Assembly (NCBI GenBank): GCA_018398575.1
Contig: JAGTXZ010000014.1
Span: 2,418,001-2,482,000 of the forward strand
Reading direction: 5' to 3'
DNA from: Ampelomyces quisqualis
Lineage: Eukaryota; Ascomycota; Dothideomycetes; Pleosporales; Phaeosphaeriaceae
DNA length: 64,000 nucleotides
Part shown: positions 25,728 through 38,504 of the stretch, piece by piece
Layout of the letters: every line of letters begins with the position of its first letter
Position numbering within the stretch: the first letter of the stretch is position 1
Program-made: the position numbers and the translations under genes
The notes under the pieces: model-generated
The model's input: only the letters and a program-made list of their open reading frames with translations
What the model was told of the DNA's origin: nothing
Databases searched by the model: none

Positions 25728-27084
25728 AGTTGTGACAGTGGAATCGAAGCCCCAGCGTGGTTGAGGTTCGATGAGGGAGACGCGTTGACGCGTTGAGGGG
25801 TGCTTAGCGCGTCATGCATGGGAGGGTCGTGCGTCATTGTCACGAGGAGCCCACCGCCCAAGAAAACGCTGATTCACTTCTGCATGATTGAAGCTATCCA
25901 AAAGATATCGAGAAACTACAGAGTACTCTGTACCCTTGGCATAAATTTGATTACTCGAAGACCGACATGAACTTTCATTCCAGCAGCACCGCACGCACAG
26001 CCTCTAGGTTTCCACCTGAGCCCTCGTGCACCACACACACACACACACCTAACCAACATAGCCCATGCATCCATAATACTTCATCGTCCACCACCGCGTG
26101 ACCCCTCGGCCATCCATAACCTCTTCCTTCTCAAGCGCAGCACAAGCCACAGGATACAACTCCGCGGCTTCCGGCAATCTCCAGCCTCAAAAGACGCTAA
26201 AAAGGCTTGACAAAGCTTAAATCTCATCAGAACTCATGAACCCTCCACGATGGCTCGGACGCCACCATCAGCTGATTGCTTTGCCGTAGATCTCCGAGCT
26301 ACCCCTTGCTGGCCGAACGAGGCCGACTGCTACCTATGACGACAGAAGGTCGCATGTGTCTTGAGTGGTCACGAGGTTGTGCAAGTCAAACATCGTTTGT
26401 GTGGGTCGTTTTGTTAGTACAATAGAGTTTATACGGGTCATGGATTTTGAGGAAACCATGGTGCCGTATTGCGAGTTCGGAGTCGTCGCCTCTTGGGTGT
26501 TTGTGGGAATTATCTCTGGTACAGGCACAGGACAGGGTTACTCAAAGGCGTCATGTACATATCCCTGTCAGGGCGGTGGATCAATCGCCGTGAGCTCCGA
26601 TATGCTGAGTCTATTTGTTGTTCATAAATCTGACATATTTATGTTACTTTACGCATGTTTTTACTTGAAGAAGATGGATGGAGGGTAGCGCCACATAGCG
26701 AAACATGCCCATAGTGGCTAGTTGCGACAGGCATGCGTGCCATTGTTTCGGCACCCTATCGGAATGGGGATGGCCTGACGTGACAATTTATGGCAGATGT
26801 GCCCTGAATACGAAAGATCCGTGTACGGCAATCATGTGAGATCCATGCCATTGGCCAGTCCGAAAGAACCCTTTGTCTCGAAGGAAAGAAGAGGAGAACG
26901 CGAAGGGGTATAAACTAAAAACAGACTCCGCTTAGCAGGGACTTCCCAAATATAACACCTAGGCAATGAACAAGAGGGTCACCTGTGACCTGTACTAGAT
27001 GTTTTGGCGAACAACAAGGCCACAAGGACGCTACCAGCTATGACATGTTCTGGTCACGACATGGTGATCACCCTTTCGGTGATG
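25728..27084. other. Intergenic, 1.36 kb
   Basis: Contains the promoter side of the 843 aa gene and the 3' flank of the RGT1-like gene. A CA dinucleotide tract lies at 26032-26048. Short frames here, such as a 107-codon one at 26365-26688, have no recognisable family. No tRNA seen. Confidence 0.6.
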
Positions 27085-29640
27085 CTACATCGTTTGGAAT
27101 CCGGTGGAGCCGAATGTGTCACCCCCATTTGCAATCGGCGAGGCGGATAATTGTTGAGCAGCAGCAGCAGTCGCTTGAGCTTTGGCGGCCTCGTTCGCAG
27201 CAGCCATAGCGGCCGAGAGGTCATGCTCGATTTTGGATTGGGAAGACGTGATACCGTTCCCGCTACTGCTGGTGGGACGAGCTTCCGAACCTTCACGCTC
27301 GCCAACAGCCGCTGCCGCGAGGTGCTGTAGGCCAGCCATGTTCGGTTGTGATGCAGCGTCCGTCTGGTCAGAGGCACCCGGTACTGGCGTTGCAGCCCTC
27401 TTTTGATGTAACAAGTCTTGCAAGGCGACATCCCAACCTAGGCTGTCGGAACTTCGCTGAATGATATGCCCGTTGTGTAAAGCGTCACTCATGTCCTTGA
27501 TGCTAGCGTGAGCCTCGACCTGTGTCTCTAACCTGTCAGATAATTCAATCAGAGAAGTCGCAACTAGGCCTGCAAAAATGTGATGTAATGGAGTTGTCGC
27601 TCCGTTCATCAGTCGCACGAGCAAATCTTTTGTGATATTGAGCAGATCTGCCGAGTGTGTTGTATGAGAAGACATCCGTGCCACTACGAGTCGCAGATAT
27701 TGATAAGCGAGGTGAGGTGGAGAGCTGTCGACAAGGTCGGTGACTTCAATGGATTCTCGGAAGCCATTCAACTGCCCGTGGAGATAGATAGATTGGGGAG
27801 ACGTGGCGGTGATTGTGGACAATGCGAACGGCGATGATGGTTCGATGTTGGGAACATTGCCTGCGCGCTTCACGAATATAATTTGACCAACGATTTCTGC
27901 TGAGCCTGTACATTGTTAGTGAACGCGTAGGCGCCTACAGGCACTGACTTACGAGCAAGATGATAGCCCACATCACCACCTAGCGCTAAGTAATCATCTC
28001 GCGATAGGCCGCCCGACTGCACCGGAAGCATAAGGTCCTTACTATGGCCGGATGCATGGAAGCGGTCCATGATATAGGCTGCCCAGAACACTCGACGAGC
28101 GGTCAGGTAGACGTCTCGATCTTGCTCCTTCAGCTTGTTTAGCATTTTCGAATCGTTGATACCTTCGTCACTGATGCACCCAGCAAGCTGACCAAGCAAT
28201 TGAGCTATGCTGCACACAGTGGCAGGTCCTGGACGATCAGATGCCAGTGCAAGAAGTATGAGTGTCTGGCAGTATACTAGACTGTTGTAGAATTGGCGGT
28301 AACTATCTGCATCGTGCAGCGTATGCTTTGCCGCGTCGACTGCGGCGACGCACTGGTGTAATAATTGATTTAAGCTGAGGTCTGTATGGGAGAGCGCTCT
28401 TGGCGCAAGTGACCGAATGCAGCCTTCGAGTGTCAGGAAAAACGACTCGCGCAGCTTAGGGGGGCACTGTGTAAGCCTATTGAGTGCGATGGAGTCATGA
28501 GGAAGGATTGGTAGCGTAGGATGTATAATGTTGGCATAACTAAGCATGTCAGCGATCTCGTCGGGCGAAAAGTACATGGTTAGACCCACGCCTTGAGTGT
28601 GTCTTCGTTGGAGCCCGCCACGAGACTACCAATGAGACTCGTTTCGCCGAAGGACGTACGGCGATTGCCGTTCAGTGCAGGTTCTTCGCAAGTTAGCACA
28701 GAGAGTACGGGTTGCTCGGGTTGGTAGCAATTACCGCGGTCCCCACCGGACCAGGTGGGCCGGCTAAACACATCTTGGAAGTCTTCCGTCATGGAATGTG
28801 TACGCTTGCGATTGAACTGGGGTGGGCTTTGAGTGTTGGCAAAAGCCTGGTCGCTCATGGCACCAAAGTCGAAATTGGTGGACGAGCTCGTGGGGTGCTG
28901 AATCTGGCTTTCCAGCGAATTGAGCCTGTCCGCAAGCTCTTTGATATACCTAAGGTGCTGATCAGCTCTTGTCTTCCGAGAGATGATCTGAAGAGGATTA
29001 CCCTTTACTAGGGCCGCGCTTCATAGGCTGTCGACTGAACTGGCATCTGGCCCCTGTCCTCTTGCAACTGGAACAGGCCTCAGGCCCAGTTTCGCTCGTC
29101 GCATCGCATCGGATCTGGCCCAGGTTAGCAGAGCGTCTGAGATGCCCCGTGTTCCTTGCGCACCTTCTTCCGCCGACATTCATCGCAGGCTCGGGACACC
29201 TTTGACCGTTTGCGACTCGGATCGTTTGGATCAAACGTATCGTGCTGTCCCTCCAAGCTCATGACGGCATGCGCCATCTGCTGGGGGGAATGTGTGGGCC
29301 GGGCCGGCGACTGGAAATGCGGATGCGCGCCCATGGTGGGCGGCATCTGGGCCAATTGCTGGTATTGGGGCTGTTGTGGGTTCCCCGCGTGCATCGCGTC
29401 GCCTCCGAGGCCGTCTCGGAGCTGCTGCAGATTCTCCTGCAGGCGCAGCTCCGGGTCGGACATGTGCTGCTGCTGCTGCTGCTGTGGTGGTGTGTCGTTG
29501 TGATGGACGTATGCGGCTGGCGCTCCGCCCATCTGCGTGCTGGGGTCGGCGTAGGTCGACGACATGTCGAGTGGCGTCGCAGTCGGCGGCGATAGCTGGG
29601 GGAGCGATGGGCGATGCGGGCGCAGGGTGGTTGGCGGCAA
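27085..29640 (-). CDS. RGT1: RGT1-like Zn2Cys6 glucose-response transcription regulator, 785 aa, five exons
   Basis: Exons are 29640-29164, 29114-29002, 28949-28590, 28539-27953 and 27905-27085; the four introns are 47-52 bp with GT-AG ends, and the exons sum to 786 codons including stop. The binuclear zinc cluster (C152, C155, C162, C173, C176, C183) is split by intron 1 after CRRKK. It is followed by a basic linker, a short coiled-coil-like segment (IKELADRLNSLESQIQ) and a fungal transcription-factor middle region (IIHPTLPILPHDSIALNRL). The N-terminus is rich in Gln and Pro; the C-terminus is Ala/Gln-rich. Family knowledge: RGT1 proteins bind promoters of hexose-transporter genes and repress them when glucose is low. 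The start is the first in-frame ATG; a second Met at 29565 is possible. It is divergent from the copper-fist gene. Confidence 0.85.
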
Positions 29641-30681
29641 CGAGACTCGGGCGCGTTGTGCAGTGCGGCGTGGTAAGACGCGAAGATGCGAGGTGCTTTA
29701 CGGGTTCTGTACTAGCGCGGTAAAAGGGAAAGGCAGAGGCAGCCTCACGGTGCTCCTGGCGACAACCGACGGCGGACATGGCGGTATCGGGAGCCTCTAC
29801 TTGGGGCGACTCGATGCCTGCCCGGAGCGCTGCTCGGCATGCTCTGGGCTGGGGAGTGACGTTGGAGTCGCTGTTCGGATTATCTGTCTGGCCGTTCAGC
29901 AGCAGCCTGCGGACCACGACCAAGCCTGGCGCCACTGGTCACGTGTGGCGCCGGCACGTGCTGTGCGTGCATACATGTCCAGCTTCCTGACAGACTGCAG
30001 CAGGCGCCAGTAGGTACAGCTGGCCCAGCCTGCAGCGGCCGTGCGATGCGGTCGGAGCCTCTGCTGATGAGTCGCGACTCGCGCCCAACGGCCATGGGGC
30101 ATCCGGGGCAGGCCTGAGGCCCCGAGGTGACCGTGAACGGGAGCATGTGCTTGACTGCATGCCGGGCCTGCGCTAACCGCCGTGGGACTTGCCAGGTGCA
30201 GGGCAGGGCTCCATGGACTTGCCGATGGCGCTAGGCCGGCCCCGCCAATCACGCGCCGGCAGCCCGTCGTCCCTGCCCTGCCCTCTTGGGCCCTGACCTG
30301 TTCCTTCCTCCCGCTCGCCCTCCCTCCTTCACCACTCCACCCGCACAACATCGCGCGCAGCACCTGGTTTGGCCGTCTCTCGGGAGATCCGCCCCACGCT
30401 TTTCGGCCAGCGCTTCGCGTTGTGCCCCTGATACTCTCCACTCGCCCTCCCCTCTCCACGCCGTCGTCCTCGCTTCTCTCCCCGGCGTGCACCATTTCCA
30501 TCCTGCATTTTGCCCTTGCGCACGATACCCTCTGGCGTTTGGCTTGCTCTGCTTTGCATCCTTTCCTTTCACGCTGCACATCCCACGCTGCTTTCCCGCC
30601 TGCCTACCTGCTCCTCGGAGCCTCGAGCGCGGCTGCCTCGAGCCACCTGTGACGACCGCATCCGGCCGTGACTGCCACGGA
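29641..30681. promoter_or_regulatory. Shared divergent promoter region, 1.04 kb
   Basis: Lies between the starts of the RGT1-like gene (minus) and the copper-fist gene (plus). It is GC-rich. Its right third is strongly pyrimidine-rich on the plus strand (for example CTCGCCCTCCCTCCTTCACC near 30,320), typical of fungal promoters and leaders. Several long frames on both strands lack family resemblance and are treated as chance. No specific operator was identified. Confidence 0.6.
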
Positions 30682-32225
30682 ATGCCTGTCATCGACGGCG
30701 AAAAATGGGCTTGCTCGTCCTGCATCAAGGGCCACCGAGTCAGCGGCTGCAACCACGGCGGTAGGGCCTCCACCACTGCGCCGTCCTGGGCGACGGGCAC
30801 GAAGCATTTGCTGACTCGCATGCTGCAGATCGTGAGCTGCACCACATCAACCCCAAGGGCCGCCCCGTCAAGCAATGCGAGCACTGCCGCGGCGCCCGCA
30901 AGTCCAAGTCTCACCACGCCAAGTGCGACTGCGGCGACAAGAAGGACAAGGAGAGGCCCAAAGACAAGCGTGAGAGCGCACGTCGTGTGGGCCAAGAGCA
31001 ATACTGACCGTTTCCAGTCCACGATGGTCGCTGCCAGTGTCACTCGGGCGGCAAGTGTCTCTGCGGAACAGCCATGGACACGGTTGGCCTCAACGTCGAC
31101 ACCAGCAAGCAGACACTTCACGAGGCACGCGCAAAACCCAAGCTCATGACTACACAGTCCGAGAGCCACCTGACCGTCTTCGCAAACGGCCACCACAAGC
31201 CCTGCCACCGCAACAACAACAGCGCCCACATTTCTGGCGCGCCCTACAAGATCCCGCGCCCGCACACGCTCCACGGTCACTCGTCGTTCGCCTCACTGGC
31301 TCAAAGTGGCAATAGCTACAACAATAACAGCAATAATAAGCCAGACATTCCTGCTTCGCGCTCCATGGACACGCTCTCCATGTCGAACACGGACTTTTAC
31401 GCAATGTTTGGCTCCGACCAGCAGTCTGCCAATGATCCCCCTGCGACGACAATGGCGAGCGGTCTCGACGCAACTGCATTCCAAGATCCTTTGTTTGGCA
31501 GCCAGAACTCGCTGTTTGGACAAGATGGCAGTTCTCCCGGCAGCAACGTCAGCGAAACGTTCCCGACTCAGCAGTGGCCTTGGACCACGACGACGGTAAC
31601 CCCAGTCAATGGGTTGTTCAATTACGACAGTCTGTCCACCTCTCCGTCTCAGGACTGCTTACCCAATCTGAACAATGACTGGACAATGCCCTCCGCTGGC
31701 TTCAATCCACTATGGTCTGCTGGTGACCTTCCGCTCGACCCAAGCAAGTTTGCGGATCCCATGACCCAGCCAATCTCGCATAGTGGGGAGTCCAAGCAAA
31801 GTGGTCCAGGCCTCACGGCCGCGTCTTCTGTCCACTCTGAATTTGGCGAGCCGCACTTGTTTGGCGATGTAGACATCCTAGCAACCCAGTCGACCGCTAG
31901 TGAGACTCTCTTCTGGGAGGATAGTCCTGTGCACCGTTTGAACAGCTCTACACCAGGTGACAACTTCACGCCCCCTGTCATGATGCCCACCATGTCTGTT
32001 CCCCAAGTCCAGCCTCTTGACTCGGACTTTACCAAAGGTCTGACGTCCACTCCGACCTCGATGCCCAACACCACATTTAACGACTTTGCTGAAACTGCTC
32101 CGATCGCTATGCCGAACACGCTCGAAGAAAATATCTCCATTGATCCGTGGCCTTTAGAACAGAGCACGGGATCCTTTGGCGGCATGACCGCATTCGAGTT
32201 GTCCCACCCAAACAACTGGTTTTAG
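30682..32225 (+). CDS. Copper-fist transcription regulator, 475 aa, three exons
   Basis: Exons are 30682-30760, 30829-30969 and 31018-32225; the introns are 68 and 48 bp and the exons sum to 476 codons including stop. The N-terminus MPVIDGEKWACSSCIKGHRV begins a copper fist: C11, C14, C23 and H25 form the CX2CX8CXH zinc site, followed after intron 1 by HHINPKGRPVKQCEHCRGAR with the KGRP minor-groove hook, and by a CDCGDKKDK segment. After intron 2, CQCHSGGKCLCG is a CXCX5CXC cysteine cluster of the kind that senses copper in this family. The remaining 380 residues are Ser/Thr/Asn/Pro-rich, consistent with an activation region. Relatives (ACE1, MAC1, CUF1, GRISEA) control copper uptake or detoxification; sequence alone does not tell which role applies. 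Confidence 0.92.
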
Positions 32226-35200
32226 ACGCCCACGGGAGTATTGAAGCTGTCCGGGCTTCAACCGCTTTGATGACGCTATGATTTACGACGCTGCTGGTGT
32301 ATGTTGATACCAACACTCGGGCCAATCATTACAATACCTTTTCAACATCTCCATGGCTACCTTTTCGACTTTGGTCGCCTGTGTATATTCCGCCCGGCCC
32401 GAGTCATTCCCCTATCTGTTTTCGCGGCCGTACTACATATTCGCCGTCTTCACTACTGCGACTGCACGCAAACGATCTTGTATACATTTGGATGGTGTTT
32501 TGCAACAGTGGATGGGCATTGCGGTGCTTCCAAAACCCATAGACATTGCTTTCGGTATTACCATTATCCAGCGACATTACAAAAATCTTGAATCACATTG
32601 ACAACTCTCAAATGCATCAGGTGTGTACGGAGTGACTCGACAACAGAGCAAGTTTGCGAGGATGACCTGGCACGCACTTGAACGTCCAAGTGACGTCCTC
32701 GCCTGCACGAGTGCGAAAGCGAAATGCGATGCTGCCTTAACCAATCCCATACGGACCCACAGCTCCGGCCTGCGAGCAGAGGTTTCCCGGATCATGATTA
32801 ATCAACTGCATCGCTCAACATGCACGTCGGTGAAAGACCGTCCACGGCTACTGGGAACCGCAAAAGAGCCGTTCGCGCCTCACAAACTAACGTCTGCGCA
32901 GCTGCTATTTGCGAGAGAGGTCTGCAACGTCAGCGTCTTACGACGTTGAGGTTAAACCGGTAGTCACCTCGATGCAACCATTTCGTCCATCTTGTAAAGT
33001 ATCAACAGCTACTAGCGTATCCCGTACCATTATTCGAACAGTAAAGCTTAGGCTGCTTGCATGAACGTCTTCTTGCGGTCAATCGAGGAGCATGAGCATC
33101 ACGTCCCGCGTCACATTGCCCCGAAAAAAGTGTATGATGCAGACGTTGGCCGAGCAGCACAGCCTCCTTGGTTGCCTACAATCGCATCCTGACTTCTGTG
33201 TGTGTATGGAGCTCCCTTCGCATGCCATGCATCACTCACGACATCAGGTCTAGCTCGGCAGCATAGCGCAGAAGCGCTAGAGTCGAGACGTTCCAATGGC
33301 GAAAATCACGCATGCACAGCACCCAAGGACAGGGCGGTAGCGACTTGCAGAATTCCCATAGGGGGCTGGTAATCAAGGAATGATCAACTGCCTTTTCAAA
33401 TCATTGGACCATCCTGGAGAGGGCTTACATGGCGAGTTCTGTCACTTTTGCGTGTATACCAAGTACTTCGTATCCGTACGGTAGGTGCCATTTTGTGGTT
33501 ACTTTGTTTGCCCGTGCTGGCGCGCTGGTGGAGCGAGAGCTGGTGGAGATGAGCATGTCACTGCAATTCGACGGCGCGGTGCACGGAAGACGGGGTGTTT
33601 GGACCATCATGATAACATCAAATGATTGAATGCAACGGTTGGGCTTTGGGGGTGGAAACACAAACATCATTGGTGTTATTTTACTTGTCTGCTATTGCTG
33701 GTTGGCTAGACCTGTGATTTGCTCGAAAATTCTACCGATAGGTACCATCCACGTTGCTTCAATCCGCCAGACCCTGGTGATCCTCCCTCTCCCCACACCA
33801 TCTACAGTAGACTATGCCGAGTCGAGTCGCTCCCCACACCATCTTCCTTTGCGCACTGCAGTGACCCACCTCTTTGTCATCGTGGCGATGCTACAGGCGC
33901 GTTCACGATATTATTCAAGTGGCTTCTCCCAAGCCTAACCATCGCGCTGCTTGGCTGCTTGGCCTGCCTTTACGCTCAGGTATGCCAAGGTGTCGTAGAC
34001 GGACCAGCCGATTCAGAGCCCTGGAAGTTGGAACCCAACGAGGAAGAGAACTTGGTCTCCGGACATGATCTTGCGCCATCTAGTGCTTGCAAACAAACCA
34101 ATCATCCTTGCGATGGAGGATTATAACATGATCGACAGGGTGCGCGAATCTTCAACAATCTGACGCAGGGATATGATCCGGTCAACAAACTTGGCGTTTG
34201 TCGCGCATTCGAGACTCCGGGCTTTTGACGCCGCCACGCGCGCGGCCGAATAGGTTTACGATCCTGCTGCGTTTGGGCGGTACCGGAGACCGCACACGTC
34301 GGTGTTTGGGTGTTACAGATACAATCGCCTGCCCAGGATGATCCTTGCTAGTATTCAAAGACCCCAACGAGCAGTCGTGGTAAGTGTCGCGAGCTTCGGA
34401 TGCTGCACTCGGCGAACCAGCAACTCCATGAAACAGTAACATGTTGGTGAAGCAAGTCTCCACTTGTTCGCCCTACGCTGCAGTCCCAGATATTTAGTAC
34501 ACGATCGGGGTACGTAATTGATACTTGATTTGTGTTGAGTAGGCAGCAACCACCTCACGCCATGAGATGCTCAACAACAACATAATCGTACGAACTGTGC
34601 CGTATCACTACAAACATGGTCCTTTTTGGAAACCCACCGTGACATGCAAAAGCACATGCTCGATTCGTACCAAGCGTCCTCCCGGAGCCCAAGATCGTGT
34701 TGAGGGCAAGTTGAATCGACAGGCGGAGACTTTCAATCCTGCGTCGGCACCGCCATGATGACCATGTCGCGACCAGGGCTCGCAGATTCAGTAAGCCTTG
34801 CTGTGTGCTGAACATGTGGCGTGTAGCGCAGCGTGTCTTGTCAGGTTGACAAATCATTATACCTGTAGCATACAAACCATGTCACCCTGGAAGCCAGCTA
34901 TACGAGTCCCCCGAACTGTGTGCTCGACAGCAACAGTCTGAAAACACATCTTCGAGTGCGTAGTAAAACCCCGTTCGGCAGGATACAAACAGCCATGGAG
35001 GGCCACGTGCACGACAACCTTACCATGTGAGCTCGACAGGACCAAGTTCGTAACGTAACGACTACTCGAACATCCTGTAGATCCCATATCTGAAGGAAAC
35101 ACCGAGACTTGCAAAGCCATGCGCATGGGAGAACTCCAGTGACAAGCTCAGCAGGAACATGTCGGTGAGGAACTACTCAAACATGTCCTGGAATATCATG

Positions 35201-36307
35201 CCTAGAGGCACCGCCGACCACAAAGGCGATATCCCTACACCAAAAATCAGCATCACCAACCCCACAACCAATCCACACAACATTCCAAACAAAAGTTTTC
35301 CCCGGCGCGGGGGCAGGGGACAAGCAAACCCACCAACGAAGCCATCTACCTCGACAACAACATCTCCAGACCACGCGTATCACGAAACAAACAAGTCCAA
35401 CCCAACCGCAAAGAGCAAATGAAATACCCAGCCGCTGGAAATAAAACACAAAAAAGCCAGCTCCACCACTCCTCACAATCTTCGCGTCGATTCTCTCAGC
35501 ACGACGAATTCGGCTTGCAACGATCCTACCCCACGCGTCCAATGTAGACGTTGGTCCTGGATACGCATGTCTATATCCAAGCCTGGACGTGGGAAGGCGG
35601 TGCTAGACTAGACGAGACGAGACGAGACGAGACCAGAAAGGGAATTCCAAGTCGATCGATCGCGTGCATGGGATCAGTGCGTGTGTCACACCCATCTTCG
35701 GCATGGGGAAGGACATTAAAGTACGAGTGAGCCTTGTTGGTTGTGTGAGAGTCGTTGCTGGAAGATACAATGGGACTCGGAGAGCTGGGTGCTGTGTGAG
35801 ACGCGCATGGTATGCTAGATGGGAAAAGGCAGTCGGGTTATGGGTGTTGGGGAGCGTGAATTGTTTGTTTGTAGTGTGAGGTGTGGCGATTAAGTGATAC
35901 TCGTGCGTCAGAATGTAAAGACATACCAGGAGGGAGATGGACGACATCTCCGAGAAGGATGGTGGTGATATCGCAACGTCCCTGTCGAGAGTCAAAGAAG
36001 TGTGTTGGTTGGATCAGGCGGAAAGAGTGCAAGCAAGTCGAGACCGACAACATCACAGAAAGACGATGTGGATATTGAATTAAGATGTCGATTCTGTCTC
36101 TATCTAGGAGGAAGATCCGATCACGAGAGTGCTCTGGCACTCAAAACTTTTCGTTCTCCCATCATGTTGATCGTTACTCATCCGATACTTGCAAAGAAAC
36201 CGTGAAAATGGCCGTATGAGCCGAGAACTCCAATGAACTACCGCCCGAGACGAAAAGTCTATGCTGGAATATCAAGAAGAAGGGAAAGCAAGCCGTCGGC
36301 GATGCAC
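32226..36307. other. Gene-poor interval, 4.1 kb
   Basis: Balanced composition without the TAG/TAA density of the left block, so not an obvious RIP relic. Frames are short (under about 135 codons) and none shows a recognised family. A GACGA microsatellite (four units) is at 35611-35633. No tRNA, rRNA or transposon end was found by eye. It holds the 3' flank of the copper-fist gene and the 3' flank of the Hsp70 gene; the middle could carry noncoding RNA or a highly diverged small gene. Confidence 0.55.
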
Positions 36308-38504
36308 TTAGTCGACCTCCTCAACGGTAGGGCCGTCATCGGAGTGACCGCCAGCGCCGGGAGCGCCTCCAGGCATGCCACCGCCGGGCATACCGCCGGG
36401 CATGCCACCCTCGCCGCCAGCACCGTAGAACTTCATCATGATGGGGTTGGCAACACTCTCAAGCTCCTTCTGCTGCGACTCATACTCATCCTTGGTGGCG
36501 GTCTGGTTGTCGTCTAACCAGGTGACGGTCTTGTCGATCTCAGCCTTGAGCTTCTCCTTGTCGCCGGCATCGAGCTTCTCGTCGACCTTGGAGTCGCTCA
36601 GGGTGTTGCGGAGCGAGTATGCGTACGACTCGAGAGCGTTCTTGGCAGAGATACGGGAAGCCTCAGCCTCGTCTTCGGCCCTGTGGAGCACGTCAGTAGT
36701 TTACAACGAAAGACGACGATGTGCGACTTACTTGTACTTCTCGGCCTCAGCCAACATGCGCTCAATCTCCTCCTTGGACAAGCGTCCCTTGTCGTTGGTG
36801 ATGACGATCTTGTTGGTCTTTCCAGTACCCTTCTCGAGGGCAGAGACGTTGATGATGCCGTTGGCGTCGACATCGAAGGTGACCTCAATCTGAGGAACAC
36901 CACGAGGCGCAGGCGGGATACCAGTGAGCTCGAACTTTCCGAGCAGGTTGCTGTGAGTCGTGTTAGTTGGTTGTTCCGCAAGAAGAAAGAAGAGGGATGA
37001 CTCACTTGTCCTTGGTGCGGGCACGCTCACCTTCGTAGACCTGGATAAGGACGCCGGGCTGGTTGTCGCTGAAGGTGGAGAAGACCTCAGACTTCTTGGT
37101 GGGAATGGTGGTGTTGCGCTTGATGAGAGCAGTCATGACACCACCAGCGGTCTCGATACCGATGGAAAGCGGCGCGACGTCGAGGAGCAAGATCTCGCTG
37201 GTAGACTTGGAGGAAGTGTCGCCAGACAGGATGGCGGCCTGGACAGCGGCACCGTAGGCAACAGCCTCGTCGGGGTTGATGGACTTGTTGGGCTCCTTGC
37301 CATTGAAGAAGTCGGAGACCATCTTCTGGACCTTGGGGATACGAGTGGAACCACCGACCAAGACGATCTCGTGGACAGAGGACTTGTCAATCTTGGCATC
37401 GCGGAGGACACGCTCGACTGGCTCCATGGTGGAGCGGAAAAGATCCTGACATAGCTCCTCAAAACGGGCACGAGTGATCGAGGTGTAGAAGTCGATACCC
37501 TCGAAGAGCGAGTCGATCTCGATGGAGGTCTGCGCAGACGACGAGAGAGTTCGCTTGGCACGCTCGCAAGCGGTTCGGAGACGGCGGAGAGCACGAGCGT
37601 TGGAGGTGAGGTCCTGTGGAAAAGAATGTTAGTATACTGAAGCACGATAAAATGCATTATGGGAGGATGAACGTAATGGGGTCCTGGAGGATACAGCAGG
37701 GTCGATAAAATAAAGGAAACGAAAAGAAAAGAAAAAGTCGTTACTCACTTTCTTGTGCTTGCGTTTGAACTCCTGGGTGAAGTGGTTGACGAGACGGTTG
37801 TCGAAGTCCTCACCACCCAAGTGAGTGTCACCGGCGGTGGACTTGACTTCGAAGATGCCCTCTTCGATGGTCAGGAGGGAGACATCGAAGGTACCACCAC
37901 CCAAATCGAAAATGAGGACGTTGCGCTCACCGACGGTCTTCTTGTCAAGACCGTAGGCGATGGCCGCGGCGGTGGGCTCGTTGATGATGCGGAGGACGTT
38001 CAGGCCAGCGATGAGCCCGGCATCCTTTGTGGCTTGACGCTGGGAGTCGTTGAAGTAGGCCGGGACAGTGACGACGGCGTTGTTGACAGTACCACCTAGG
38101 TAGGACTCTGCAGTTTCCCTCATCTTGGTCAAGACCATGGATGAAATCTCCTCGGGTGTGAAAGTCTTCTCCTCGCCTTTGAACTCGATCTGGATGACAG
38201 GCTTGCCGCCCTTGTCGATGACCTTGAAGGGGAAGTGCTTCATGTCGGCCTGAACCTCGGCGTCGGCAAACTTGCGGCCGATGAGGCGCTTTGCATCGAA
38301 GACTGTGTTGGTGGGGTTCATGGCGACCTGGTTCTTCGCCGAGTCTCCGATGAGACGCTCGGTGTCGGTGAAGGCAACGAACGAGGGAGTTGTGCGGTTA
38401 CCCTGGTCATTGGCGATGATCTCAATGCGGTCGTCCCTGAAGATACCGACGCACGAGTACGTGGTACCCAGGTCGATACCGATCGCGGGGCCTGAGCTGG
38501 ACAT
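36308..38504 (-). CDS. SSA: Cytosolic Hsp70 chaperone, SSA type, 651 aa, four exons
   Basis: Exons are 38504-37749, 37613-37006, 36950-36732 and 36680-36308; introns are 135, 55 and 51 bp and the exons sum to 652 codons including stop. The nucleotide-binding domain shows IGIDLGTTYSCVG near residue 8, VPAYFNDSQRQATKDAG near 142, IFDLGGGTFDVSLL near 195 and VLVGGSTRIPKVQ near 335. The substrate-binding domain and helical lid follow, then a GGMPGG-repeat linker and the cytosolic signature PTVEEVD, which binds TPR co-chaperones. There is no signal or transit peptide. It folds nascent and stressed proteins in an ATP-driven cycle with J-proteins. Length equals the family norm. The start begins at MSSSGPAIGIDLG, just ahead of the conserved phosphate-1 motif. 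Confidence 0.97.

Noticed and set aside
23166..25796. Several plus-strand frames of 60-180 codons.
   Set aside because: They overlap the 843-residue minus-strand gene and have no domain or start-context support.
29231..31280. Long frames on both strands around the RGT1/copper-fist promoter, including a 343-codon minus frame.
   Set aside because: High GC lengthens chance frames. They overlap well-supported exons or the promoter and show no family motif.
35159..35542. Overlapping plus (87 codon) and minus (121 codon) frames.
   Set aside because: Low-complexity Thr/Pro/Asn on one strand and its Trp/Val/Cys shadow on the other; no recognised protein.
36960..37454. Plus-strand 164-codon frame with Gly/Asp-rich residues.
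   Set aside because: Antisense shadow of the Hsp70 exons; codon-reversed composition and no family.
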